Positions 11,901-24,800 of a stretch of DNA of 64,000 nt are shown here, piece by piece. This DNA comes from Scatophagus argus (lineage: Eukaryota > Chordata > Actinopteri > Scatophagidae): NCBI RefSeq assembly GCF_020382885.2, contig NC_058513.1, positions 7,721,774-7,785,773 of the forward strand, read 5' to 3'. Below the pieces are notes generated by a model. It ran no database searches and was not told where the DNA came from. It saw only the letters and a program-made list of their open reading frames with translations. Every line of letters begins with the position of its first letter. Position 1 is the stretch's first letter. Position numbers and translations under genes: made by a program.

Positions 11901-14900
11901 CTCCATTTTTGCTCCATTGTACAGAACTATGTCTTCTTTACCAACACAGTATTGTCTTGCTCCTCGTTTTTTTAAGAGTTAATTCGCTCTAAATCACATC
12001 AGGCAGAAAACAGTTGCTGCGCTGCTTTTTGTAGGCTGAAGACAAGACTCTCCCCTGGGAAAGAAACACCACTTGGAAATGACCACTAGACATTTTAAGC
12101 AATGCCAGTGCAAAGTAAATTGAGCTCACATAGTCAATAGTGCTAAATCATACACTGTTGCAACTTTAAGGATTTATCTTTCTATATTTGTTGATTTGTT
12201 GCCAGTTATGAATATGTCTGATTTATTTTAGATATTTTATTCTAGATTTTGTTTTTTTTAGAGACCAGCACAGTGTATAAGCTTAAACCGATTTATTCCA
12301 TGCCAAACAACTGAACTGGCATTTGTCACAGGTGTAGGTATTATTATTTTTACTATTATCATTATTATAAACTTGCTCCATTGACGGTCCAGCAGCAGTT
12401 TTCTGCCTCATATGATTCAACTAATTTAATCTCTAAATGCACACTCACACAGAGCTTGTGTGCATGAGCATATTTCTGTGGTTCTGAACTGCAGTGCTGC
12501 TTCCACAGACTCCTCAATGCTGTTTACAGTCTCTCTGTGTGATGTGATTTGTAGTTCCGTAGCATGGCGATAACCTGGAACGTAGGTGTGGTGTGTGTCT
12601 GGCTTCAGATCCAGGCCCGGCCCAGTCCAGACCCCTAAACCCTCTAACAGTGATGTATCTTCCCTCCCTCCTTTCATCCTGTTCCTTTCTGCTCATTGTA
12701 TCAATTTCCTTTCCTTTCCCCCCCTTGTGTCCTTCTGCCCTCCCTCACTCTCCTTGACCACCACGTGTCCTCCTCTGCACCCTTTGTTCACTCCCATCTG
12801 TCCCATTGCTGTGTCTTTTGCCGGTGCTGTAGATAGTGTTGTCGTCTCTGCGCTACGGCATAATCTCGGGCTCCTGGGTGGAGCGGGTTCACCTGTGGCG
12901 CTTCAAGGGCGTCATTCAGTGCCTGCCCATTATCGCCACAACCTTCTGCTGTCACCCGTAAGTAAACCACGGAAACCACCCCCAAAATAATACCACTGTA
13001 AGGGCAGTGGCGGGGGGGTGGGGAGTGAAGGAAGCCTGATGTTTCCCCTGCAACTTTATGCTCCTAAACCTGCCCTCCCGCCTACCTGAACCTTCAGCCC
13101 CCTTCTCTCAGTCATCCCTATTTTTCACCTTTTATTTTGGGTTTTGGTCTGAGCCATTTGAGCTCTGTGAGTGTTGGTGTGTGTGTTTGTGTTTGGTGGC
13201 AGTGGTTATAAGGCAGAGGAGTGCACCTAAAGTGAAAGTTTCGACTTTGCTGCCCTCCCAGCACCACCCCACACCCAGGGCAAGCGGCCTGTGTGTGGGA
13301 GTGGGCGACTAGAGGGTTATGGAGTGCTCTGTTGTGCTTTTGGACTTAATCAGGTAATTAAAGGAGCGAGACATAGCAAACACATACTGATCAAAAACCT
13401 GTGGGGTACTTTTTGTCTAGATAACCCTTTCATAAGCCTCTGATTTTTATCATACTTATGATTTCACTTTTTTCATTATGTATCACCTTCATTACCCAGT
13501 TTTTTCAGCTATGACAGGTTTTTAGTTCAGTATAGGGTTTCTTGTCTTGTCTCTTCATTGTTTCCCTTTCTTAATTTTCTCTGATTTTCTCTCCTCATTC
13601 ATTACTATCATTATCTCTCTGTGAGCCGTCAGCCTGGGTGCAACCACCTACCCCTCCACCTCTTTGTGCTCTTCCCCCACTTGTCTTCATTTGGTTTGTG
13701 CCGTAACCCGCCCTCCACCCCCCCCTCCTTCCCCTCAGATGGTGCTGTCCTCGTTCAAACATGGGCTGCTCAGCGGCTGGTGGCTAGGGCAGGTCAATGT
13801 GGTGCGCTTGGAGGGTGTGTTTCGCTGTCTCCCCATCTGTGGCATGGCCTTCGCCTGTCAGTCGTAAGTACTCCTCCCGCCCCTCCACCCGCACGGGACC
13901 AAGTAATGAAACTAATGTCAGAACGACACCAAACAAGATTGAGAATACGGAAAATCTGACGGTAGTCCTAAATTCATGTGGTGGCTCAAACTCCTGCAAC
14001 AGCAGAGTGAATTGAATCTTTCATTGCTGCATGTGGAAACTGAGCAAACGTCACAATTAGTGCATGAGTACTTGCATCATTCCTCGAAGCCACAGTGGAG
14101 GATTTGGGGTGAGTTTGAGACACACAAATTTGCGGTGGAGATGAAGTCGTTGATGGATCTCTAGCTACAAAGGGAGGCTGCCTTTTTTTTTCTTCTAATG
14201 TGCTTTTGCAGTCAGCTCATCTGTTTTTTTCTTCAGCCTTAGATGGGCTGAGAGGACTGAGACTTAAACTGCTTTTTGCCCACACTACTGCTTCTGTGTT
14301 CTTTTTGATGTGACATGAATTAAAACTAAGTTTGGCCGTTACAGAAAGCAAACATTTGTTGGAAAAAAGTGCCATTCATACAAAAATCACAGTGAGAATT
14401 TGCTGCAAGAGAACTACTCAAAATTTGATTATATAATTCTTCAGTGTTAGCTAACAAAAAAGGAGAGTGTAAAACTTTAATGAACTTTGCGTTCATTTTC
14501 CATTCAGCTATTCAAGTCCGAAAGCAGCACATACTTGCATACCTAACTAGTGTCGCAAAAACTGTGCAGAAATTTCTTTTTACCAAATAGTAAGAAGGTT
14601 TTCAGGCTAATCTTGGTCTTCCATTAACTTTCCCCACATTGATTGCAGAGTTCAGACTACTACATGTTAGTTCTTACAAGTTAATCAGGGCTTCTCTGAG
14701 TCATCTCTCAATCTTCATCCATCTGCATGCTCTGTTACTGCATTTCTGTCCTCTACGCTTCACTGCTTGCTCTGGGTTTGTGGCGAGTTGAGTGGGTGAA
14801 GGGAAACGCTTGAAGGCCCAGTAGGATCTAGGGCTGGGGAAGGATGCAGGGAGTGTTACGGTGAGGTCGTTAGGAGCCCTATGTTTGGGTGGTTGTACTG

Positions 14901-15891
14901 CATGGGTTTGTTTGTGCGAGAGAGCGTGAGGTAAGTGGCAGGAGTGGGTGACTGTAGCCTTGAGACTGAACGAGACTTTAATTAATGTAATCACACAAAG
15001 CCAACAGAACACTGTGGTATGGTGGGCGCCTTCATTAACGATTGAGGTGTGCGCATGTTTGAAGAAGAAGAAAGTGTGCGCCTGTATGTATGTTTACGCT
15101 TGTGTGTTTTGTATGTCGGTTCCTACTAGCGGCGCTGAGTGATACTTGGCAGGGTGATTTCTTGGCCTGTGGTCAGGCCGAGCGAGGCCAGCGCTCCGTT
15201 AGGCGGCAAGCAGCTTAAGCCAAACCACTAATCAACACATTGGACCACCGCCATCTTACAGACACACACTGATGTATTCACAGGCTGATTAAACAGCTCT
15301 CAGCACATTGGATTTTTATTACATTCATGAAATGTGTTTACTTTCAGTTAAAACATTACTTAACATCACCATTATGACGGGGTGGGAGCTGGCTCCGTCG
15401 GTTTTTGGCTGCACATCTGAATAGCGAGGAGCAGTTAGCTCATAATAGAGGGACATAAGAAAAACATGTGCAGTGAAATTGTCCCACTGTGATGCTATTG
15501 TCAGCATGCTTTCAACTCCAAGTTAATGATATTATCTACAGCTCGAGCCCACTCAACACATGTACACACACACATGCCAGATCTTCTCCGTCATATTTCC
15601 TCTATTTAAGGGCAACCTAAAAGTGAAAACACATTAGCCTCTGAGTCAGGACTATTGAGTGACCATTAGATGCTTTGGCTCCCCACTTACAATATGTCGT
15701 TTTATTTAACCTTGGCTACCAGATTTACTGGTTTGCAGATTAAACAAGCATCAAGAAAAAGCACCATGGGACAGTGCTTGCTCATAAAAACAGAGTGTGT
15801 GAAAGAGAGACAGGCAAAGAGAAAACGAGAGGCAGAAAAAGTTATGGTTTCTTCCTCTCTCTCTCATTTCTTCTCTCCGTCCCTTCCTTTG

Positions 15892-15929
<38 letters not shown>

Positions 15930-18810
15930 GAGGAAGAGGGAGAAAGAGAAGAGGCAAGCACAAAGAGTCTGCCAGGAAAGTTTATAATGCTCTAAAACCT
16001 GCCAGGCACTCGCTGTGATATATAAAGCCTGTAAATTCACTGGGTAATGTGCTGATGGTCCCCTCTGCACACCGTCTCGCTGGCTTATAACACAGGACAG
16101 AAAATGAGAGAAAGACACCTGGGCTTTCAGACAGACAGATTGACAGTCTCAGGTTCAGCCTCAGCCAGCCTTGACTGCTGTCACCCATTCTGTGTCACAC
16201 ACACACTCACACACACCCACAAACACTTCCTAAACACTTCAGCCCCAGTGCTGTCACATTATGACCATCTACCGCTAAAAACTGTACTGCAATTAAAACA
16301 TCATGAATTGTTAGTTCACTAATATTATCACTGTATTCATAATATGAAAAATGTCCACGTGCATTCATGTGTGTGTCTGATGTGCAGACAACTTGTATAT
16401 TGATGTGCTTGACAAACATCTAAATTATGTCCGGCTGAATTGATGTGGAGGCCCATTTTTAAGGTAATAATCGCTCATTGTACAAATTCATCAGCTTAAT
16501 GATTACTGATTGCTGATTGCATTTACTTTTAAATGCTTCGCCTGTAAATCAAAAATATCCATTTTTCCTCTTACCTGTAGTGCTATTTATCCATCTGGAT
16601 TGTTTTGGTGTGAGCTGCTGAGTTTTGAAGATATCGATTTCTCCTGAATATACGGGAACTTGATGACGCTTGTGGTGCTCAAAAGCACCAAAAAAATATA
16701 TTTAAAAAAACTCAATAGCAAGGTCTCTTTCTAGAAATCATGATCGGGTTACTCAACATAATCCACAGACCTGTTTGTGAGCACTTTCATATAGGAACTA
16801 TTTTCTTTCCGTATCACTGTGCATAAGGAAGTGTGCATCTGCTCATAGATGGTGGTCTGTGGATTATCTTGGCAAGAGGGAAAATACGTAGTTTTAATCT
16901 TAGGCTGAACTGTTCCTTTAAGCCACTGTGATATTTTATTATTTCGAAACAAAGTAATTTGGCTGGCTGTACTTATTTTTTTTTCTTATTTGCTTCAAAA
17001 AGATTATTTGAGGGCAAGTTTTGTGTGAGTTGGCAGTCAACAACATTCACTAACAAGCAATGAAGGTAATCTGGAAATTTACACTAGTGACTCACCGTGA
17101 ATGTCAAACAAGGAATCTGACTACAGCTTAGACACTATGAATCTTAATTTTATATGTTACTCGTGAATGTCTTATAGTGTTTGAACTTTATTTGGCTAAA
17201 CAAACAAAAATAAATCATCTGTCTGAGCTGGATGCTGACAAGGACATAAGGAGAGAGATGCATCATTTGATTACAGAGTAGCACAAATAGGCCTCCATAT
17301 GGCTGCACATTAAAGAAATCTTTGAGACTACTGCCTGACTGTCCCTGCAAGACTTGGGAGTGCCACTTCCCAGAGCAAAAATTGTATGTGTGACAATCCA
17401 GACAGCACATGAATGCACAACTGTAGCACCCATGTAGTCACTTGTTTTGCAGCATGCAGATTGTGTTGTTGTTGGGCTGTTTGTCTCTCACAGGCAGGTG
17501 CTGCCAACATACGACAGCCTGGAAGAGCCGTCCGTCAAACACATGAGCACCATTTTCACCTCGGCCCTCCATGTGGTCACCATCTTCTACATCACTGTGA
17601 GTGGAAACACACGTCCACGCACACCAGCCGCTGCCATTTAAACTAATTACTGGTGATATTATAGAATATCTGCTTGTTCTGAACGTTTTTTTGTCAAATA
17701 TCTTCAAATCAATGCTTAAAAAGTTTTTGAATATTGTTCCTTCTTGTTGAAAAATCCAACATGTATCCAATTTTTCGTTATTCATGTGCACACAGTTTCA
17801 TTTAGAAAACAACAAGAACTTGTTCTCCTACATATCCACGTCACCCTCTTTGCGCTTTCCTCCCACCCCTGTATTTGCTTCCCTCCGCCTCTCTCTGAAC
17901 CAGGTGGGTTTCTTTGGCTACGTCAGTTTCACAGAGAACATTGCAGGCAACGTGCTGATGAACTTCCCATCCAACCTCGTGACAGAGATGATCCGTGTGG
18001 GCTTCATGATGTCTGTGGCCGTCGGATTCCCCATGATGATCCTGCCCTGTCGCCAGGCCATCAACACCATGCTTTTTGAGCAGCAGGTGAGCTCAGATGC
18101 TACCAACAAAAACCAAATTCTGCAAAATCCAATTGTAACTCTGACATTTGTGAGATTTTATTTAGTCTTTCCTCTCATCTCAATCTCTCTCTCTGTCTCT
18201 GTCTTTCAGCAGAAGGACGGGACGTTTGCCGCCGGGGGATACATGCCTCCTCTGCGCTTTAAAGCAATCACCCTCTGCATTGTGTTTGGCACCATGCTGG
18301 GAGGCATTCTCATCCCCAACGGTACATTGTGTGTGTGTGTGTGTGTGTGTGAGTGAGTGAGTGAGTGTGAACAATCAGGCATGGATTGAAATTGGATGTG
18401 TGTGCGTACGTGTGCAGCTTGCTGACGGGAGGTCTTTAAGGTGCATGTGTTCCTTTATGTGGGCGGAGTATCTGGGGAGCTTTACGACGTGTGTGAATGT
18501 GACTTTACGAGTCAGTGACTGTCACACTCTAACACAGTCCTTAAATCAGAGCCCTAACTTTTATCTCCTCTTAGACGGGCAGACGGGAAGATAGGGCTAT
18601 TATTCTCACAGACTCTCTCTCTCTCTTTCTCTTGCTCTCTCATATACACAAATCTATGTACACACCAATATTGGCTCTCTGTCAGGTTCTTTGAGTCTGT
18701 CCGTCCCTCTCACAAATGGCTCCAAAATGGTGGAGATGTAAAGGTTAGCATGAGTTTATGTTTTATTCATCCTTTTATAAGATGTCTGTTTGTTAAACTT
18801 TGGATTAGGT

Positions 18811-18856
<46 letters not shown>

Positions 18857-21800
18857 GTACATGCACAGAGCTGGTTTGGCTGCCTTCTTGTGTATCTAAT
18901 CAGACTAATAGACTGAGGAGAAGGGAGGTAAGGACCCTGGGGAGAATGGACACTAAATCTGAGGGAGACAATATGGTGTCCGTCTTTTGGATGAACGATG
19001 GGTTTCCAGACCCGACACCCAGCCAGCCCCGGTCCACAGAGACAGGGGTGGGGCCAGAGCTTGCTGCTGCCAGGACAAGGGGGCCATGGATTTGAGCCTG
19101 GACCTGGGCCAGTACCTTTTATGATTGGCAGAGGGGCAGATATGAATGGAGCTAGTGATAAAGAGAAAAACATGGGGGGACATGGGGCAACAGTGCGCTC
19201 AGCGGGACTCAAATCCTTCAGTGTTGGTGCCGTGTTTCTCCCAGTGAGCTCTACAGCAGTGATTCCCAACCATTTTTCTCATGTACCCCCACATCTTTGT
19301 CAAATGAGCTCAAGTAATCATCAACACCACAAGCCAGTTTTCAAATGTCTTCATTTCACTTGATTTTAATGTAGTCTATCCATTACTTGTATCTATTACT
19401 TGTAACTATTTCAGCCGTTTAGTCATTCAATTTTTGTTCTGTTTTCAGCAGTTTTTTTTTAGTACTACCACATATGCCCAGACAGCTGCTGAATGACCCC
19501 AGGGGTACAAGTACTCCCGGCTGGGTATCACTTCACTACAGGACCAGGAGGTAATCCCTGTGTTTATTTTTCCCTTTTCTCACTTTAGTGGAAACTATTC
19601 TGGGTCTGACTGGAGCCACCATGGGCAGCCTCATCTGCTTCATATGCCCTGCTCTCATCTACAGAAAGATCCAGAAGAATGGCATCATCGCTCAGGTGAC
19701 AAAGTCACAGTTAGTACTTTATTAATGATTTGATCAGTGAAAATATGTTAATTTACTGTCTCTGACCTGGTCGGTTCCCTCTTTCTCTTTGTCCTGTAGC
19801 TGGTGCTTTGGGTTGGTCTGGGCATCCTGTTGGTCAGCACCTTTACCACCCTCTCAATTTCGGCCAGAAGCCCTGGCACCAAGATCCCAGCTCCTCCTGC
19901 CCCAGCACCTGACAAGAACAACCTGCTTCTGCCAGACCTCCCTGAACTGCACGGTAAAGATTACGACATGGCTGGCAGTCACTTATCTGCTTGATGGAAT
20001 GTAGATTAAAGTGGTTTACTAATGATCCATGAACATTTACCTCAACGGGCTGGAGCCAGGGTTGTCTGCTGCCTCAGAGAATGGACAGCAGCAAGTAATT
20101 ATTTCATGCAAAAGACTCCAGCAGCGTGGGAGACGTATTTATTTCTTGTTTTATTTTTGAAGTCATGGAACAGCAACATAAAGAGAATATGAGGCTGTAG
20201 CCAAAGGCGGCCAGTGTGACTACAACAAAAGCACAAAGCCAGAGAAAAAGAGTTTCTTTCATCTCAGTGAGAAGATGGAGACAGACAGAGTGACTGATAG
20301 ACAGACAGCCAGGGTGAGAAGATAACCTCTTGATAATATCTGGGAGCACTGCTGAATGCTTGACATTGATGGAGTGAAAGTGATGCCCTTCAAACTCGAG
20401 TAATCTCTCTCCACCCCTGTACCTCTGTTTCATTTCTCCTGCCACCACCACCACCCTCCCCCCCAAAATACACTGTCTGCACCCCTCGTCTCCCCCAGTA
20501 TCTCCTGTGGCAGCTATAAAATGCTTGCAAGCTCTCGCTGTGTAAAAGAAAGATTGCGATATGGGTTTGTGGAGGGTAGTGGGGTACAATTGGAACAAAT
20601 GGAGATGAGATAGAGAGCAACCCTTTGAGCTGAAGTTGTCAGTTTTTGTTACACTTCTTCTCTTCACCACATAGCTCGACACTAACATCTGCTTCTAAAC
20701 AGTTCACCAACACCACCAAAGTCTCTGCATACAGCCTTGTCATTCTTTGTGGTAGTCTGAATTCTTTGAGTTTACTTCATTCTTTCCTACATTTTTAACT
20801 GAGGTGAAAACCATGTGGTCCGCTTTCCACACCTGTTTCCTGGTTGTGGCTTTCAGTTTTAATTCATCTCCGTTCTTCTCTCATGTCGTGCTCTTTTATC
20901 ACCCCAGCACCACTTGTGTCAGTTTTGCCGTTGTCAGTATTTGCTGCCACCTAGTGGATTGACTCATTAAAAATGGCTAATGAAATCACTTACGGCTGAA
21001 TGTATCAGTATGCACAGTTCATGTTAGGATAGGCTGAGGTGTTCATTTATTTTAATGCCAGTAGTTAATGTGTGTAAGAAACATAACTGTACAAGAAAAT
21101 AAAGAGTAGATGTCAGGGCCAGTGTTAAATAGTGATACAGTCGTTTTACTTAGTGGAATAAATGAGGTGTCGGATTTATGGTTTCTTAATTTAGTTGCAG
21201 TAATGCATCTCGTATTTTTCAGACTGACTGTATATACTGGCTGTGTGTGTGTGTGTGTGTGCGCGCCAACAGCAGTACTAAACAAGACTGAGAAACATCC
21301 TTGTGTGAAAACTTTATTTTTATGGTTGTATAAATCTGATACTGAAGGAGTTATTTACTCAGTTATTTTTCTTTAACTTGGAGCACAGAGGATCTTGGAA
21401 AGACTGTGTTGTAATAGATGTTGTTTTGTGTGTATGCTAATAGACAATCCTGCAAACAAGAAGCCAGTGGAGATAGAAGAACCTGACCTTCCAGCTGTGA
21501 AGGTGGTACAACCTGTAGAGAGGGCTGAGCCTCCCCAAATTAAAGGACCAGTGGAACCACCTGAGAGAAAGAAAGAGGAAGAGGTGCAACTGGACCGCCC
21601 TGGTGCTGGTAAGGAAAATGAACCAGTGCTGTAATATTAACTATTTCTTAAATGAAATGTGTAGAAACGGTGATGTTTTGTCTATTTACACAGGTGTCGT
21701 GGTGCCAGAAGTAGAGGCCCATCGCCATGAACCACCCATCCCTCATGACGAGGTCAAAGTAGACACAAGAAAGAATGATGCAGAGCTGGAGGAAGACAAG

Positions 21801-24800
21801 AAACAGCCTGCTCTTCCTGCAGGAGGAGAAGAGCCCAAAAGAGATGAAGAGCAAGTTCCTGCAGTGCAGGTCGAAAACAAAGTAGATGACAAGGCTGAAG
21901 AAAAGCCAAAACCTGCAGAGGCTGTTGTGAAAAAAGAGGAGGTGGATTTGGGTGGAGGTGAAGTCCTGTCCAATGAGGTGCCGGAGAAGCCGATTGCAGA
22001 CAAAGGCAAAAAGGAGGGTGATCCCCTACTACAGAAAGTTGAGAAGCTCGATCCCGTTAAAGATCCTCTTGCAGGGATTGTGGCTGCAGTGGAAAATGAA
22101 GCTGCACAAGTTGATAAAGTGGCCAAAGCCCCAGATGCTGGAGGGAAACGTGAGTATTTGTCACTGTAAACTGGACTGAGATGTCACAAATCATGCTCAT
22201 ATGCCTGGGTCCATATGTCCAAGGCCCGCTGATTCTGGCCTGCCATTTTTTTTTATTTATTTATTTTTTTTGTTAAATTAATCCCAAGCTGAGAAATTAC
22301 TTCTCTGCATTTAACCCATCACTGATTGAAACACACACACATGCAACATGCAGTGAAACACACAGGAGCAGTGGGCTGCATCAAGCGCCTGGGGAGCATA
22401 TTGGGAGGTTAAGTGGGGGGTCAAGGGCACATCAGCCAGCTAATGGGGGGTGGGGACATTATCATTCCACCACACTCAAATTTTTCCTGCCCGTCCGGTG
22501 GGACAATCAAACCAGCGACCATCCGATCTCCAACCTGTAGGCCACGGCTGCCCCCAATAGCTTTCTTCATAAAGAAAGACCTTCATTGAACAACAATGAA
22601 TGTGAAAACAGCCTTGTAGTGTGAAACTTTGCGTATGTTGACTTTGTGATATTTTCTGGTCCTTTAGTTCCACTTCCTGAAGGAGAACATCATCCTGCTG
22701 CAGACAGCAAAGACACAGCAGATGAGAAGTTGGACGGTAAGTGGAGTAGAGAACTTCCAGTGGTATAGAAATTATTTTGCTGATACATTTTTCATTTTTT
22801 TTAATTTCTGCAGTTTATTGGATGTGATGTAAACTACAATATAGCTGCATAATTTATATCATTTTATATCAACATTGAACTATCATACAGCGAGTACTTC
22901 ATGTAGAAGAGGTGGGGATACCATCATTTCAATCAACTGTACCACTTTCCAATTTCATGTACGCTGTACACACAGCCTTACAGCAGTACTTTAAAGCTAT
23001 TCTTGAAAATGTAGGAGCTTAAATACAAAAAGAGATTGGTGCAGGTTGCCAGAAAGAAGGAACAAAAATACAACACAAAATGCTACTTTAAATATGCAGT
23101 GATTGGCTGCATGCTGTTTATGCCGCTGCCTTTCCTTTCCCCATATCAGCTTGTTTGTTTTATCTCATGTAATTTAATCTCTGTGATCTGTTCTTGCTTA
23201 TTTCTGATGGGACAAATGGTTTAAAAAAGAAAAAAAACAGAGATACTCTAATCTCAATTTCTTTCTCCTACTTATTGACCCAGCTTGATACACCACACAG
23301 TCATTTCTGCCTTTTTTTTAGCTTTCTCATTCTCTTTACTTTTGCCCTGTCTTTACCCCCTTTTTTCTTTCTTTCTTTCTCTCTCTGCCGGACTCCTATC
23401 ACAGTGATAAAAAAGCTGGTTGCAGGTATGAATTCCCGCTTGCTTCTTCTCTCTGTCTGTCACTCTGTCATTCACTCAATGGGCTATTCTTCTGAAGAAT
23501 TAGTAAATATTAACATATATGTACAGTATATGTGTTTTTTATCATAAAACTAAATATTGTGTCAGTGTAGCATCTACTCACTCACCTTGCCCCTAACATA
23601 GTTTGTGTGTGTCTACAGCTGCCCATAACTGCCCATCCCTGTTCATGTTTAAGACTACAACCTAGAAACGTGTCTTTGAATTGATCAGTGAGACACTACT
23701 CGGTCACAATGAAATGTTTCCCTTTTCCTCTCACCTTAAAAACTGGTCCCACATCAGCCTAGTGAAGCTCCTTAACTCAATCAGTGCTCTCTGAGCAGGT
23801 TGTGACTTATTTTAATGCAATGTCTCTGTCATGTAGAGGGCCAGCTGGACCATGCCGTGCTACTGCAGGTGATCAAGGAGCAGCAAGAGCAACAAAAGAG
23901 ACTTCTTGACCAGCAGGAGAAACTACTAGCTGTCATAGAAGAGCAACACAAGGAAATCCACCAGAAACAACCTGCTGGTGTGTATACACATAGATGTAAT
24001 GCAGACATAATGATTGGCCGTAGTGTTCAATTTAAGAAATAAAAGTGATAAAATGTTTATAACTTAAAGGGCCTGCTGCTGAAGGTGAGGCAGAGAAAGG
24101 TATCCAGGAACATTTGGAGGTGATGGAAGGTGGAGCAGCGAAGCCCAAAGATTCTGGCCTGGCATCAGACCCAAAACAGCCCAAGGAGGTCGTTGGAGCT
24201 CCACAGGGTGGATTAGCTGAGCATCATGCCGTGGCCCAGAATCAAGCTCCAGCTGGGGATAAGGGTGCTGAAGTCGTAGCTGTTCAACCGCCTTACAAGG
24301 AGGATGGCCATGTGGTGGCGGGAGGAGACTCCCATAAGCAGAGTGAACTGGGGGCGAGGGGAGTGCCACTGGGAAACAAAAGACCAGATGACCATCAGCC
24401 TGTACCTCAAAATGATCAGATAGCTCAGCTTATGGGTGAAGAAAGAAAGGGGGTTAGAGAAAATGAGAAAATTGAACATCTTAAAAAAGAACAGATGGAG
24501 AAAGAGGTTCAGGCAAAACTGGAAAAAGAACAGCTTGAGAGGGAGATAAAGGAAAAACTGGCCAGAGAACATGAGTTAGAAAGAATAGAGAAAGAAAAGA
24601 TAGAGAAAGAAGTCCAGGCAAGGTTAGAAAAAGAACTACTGGAAAAGGAGAGACAGGAAAAACTAGCTAGACAACAGGAATTGGAGAAGGAGAAAGCCCA
24701 GAAAGAAAGAATAGAGAAAGAAGTGCAGGCAAGGGTGGAAAAAGAGCGACTGGACAGGGAGAGAAGAGAGAAGCTGGAACAAGAGAGAGCGGTAGAAAAG

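Noticed and set aside
18805-19269. 154-codon minus-strand frame in slc38a10 intron 9
   Set aside because: It begins in the (AC)n tract (VCVCVCV) and runs antisense through intron and a hAT element. No recognisable domain.
20104-20688. 194-codon minus-strand frame in slc38a10 intron 11
   Set aside because: No family match, biased composition, antisense within an intron; no start or splice context of a gene.
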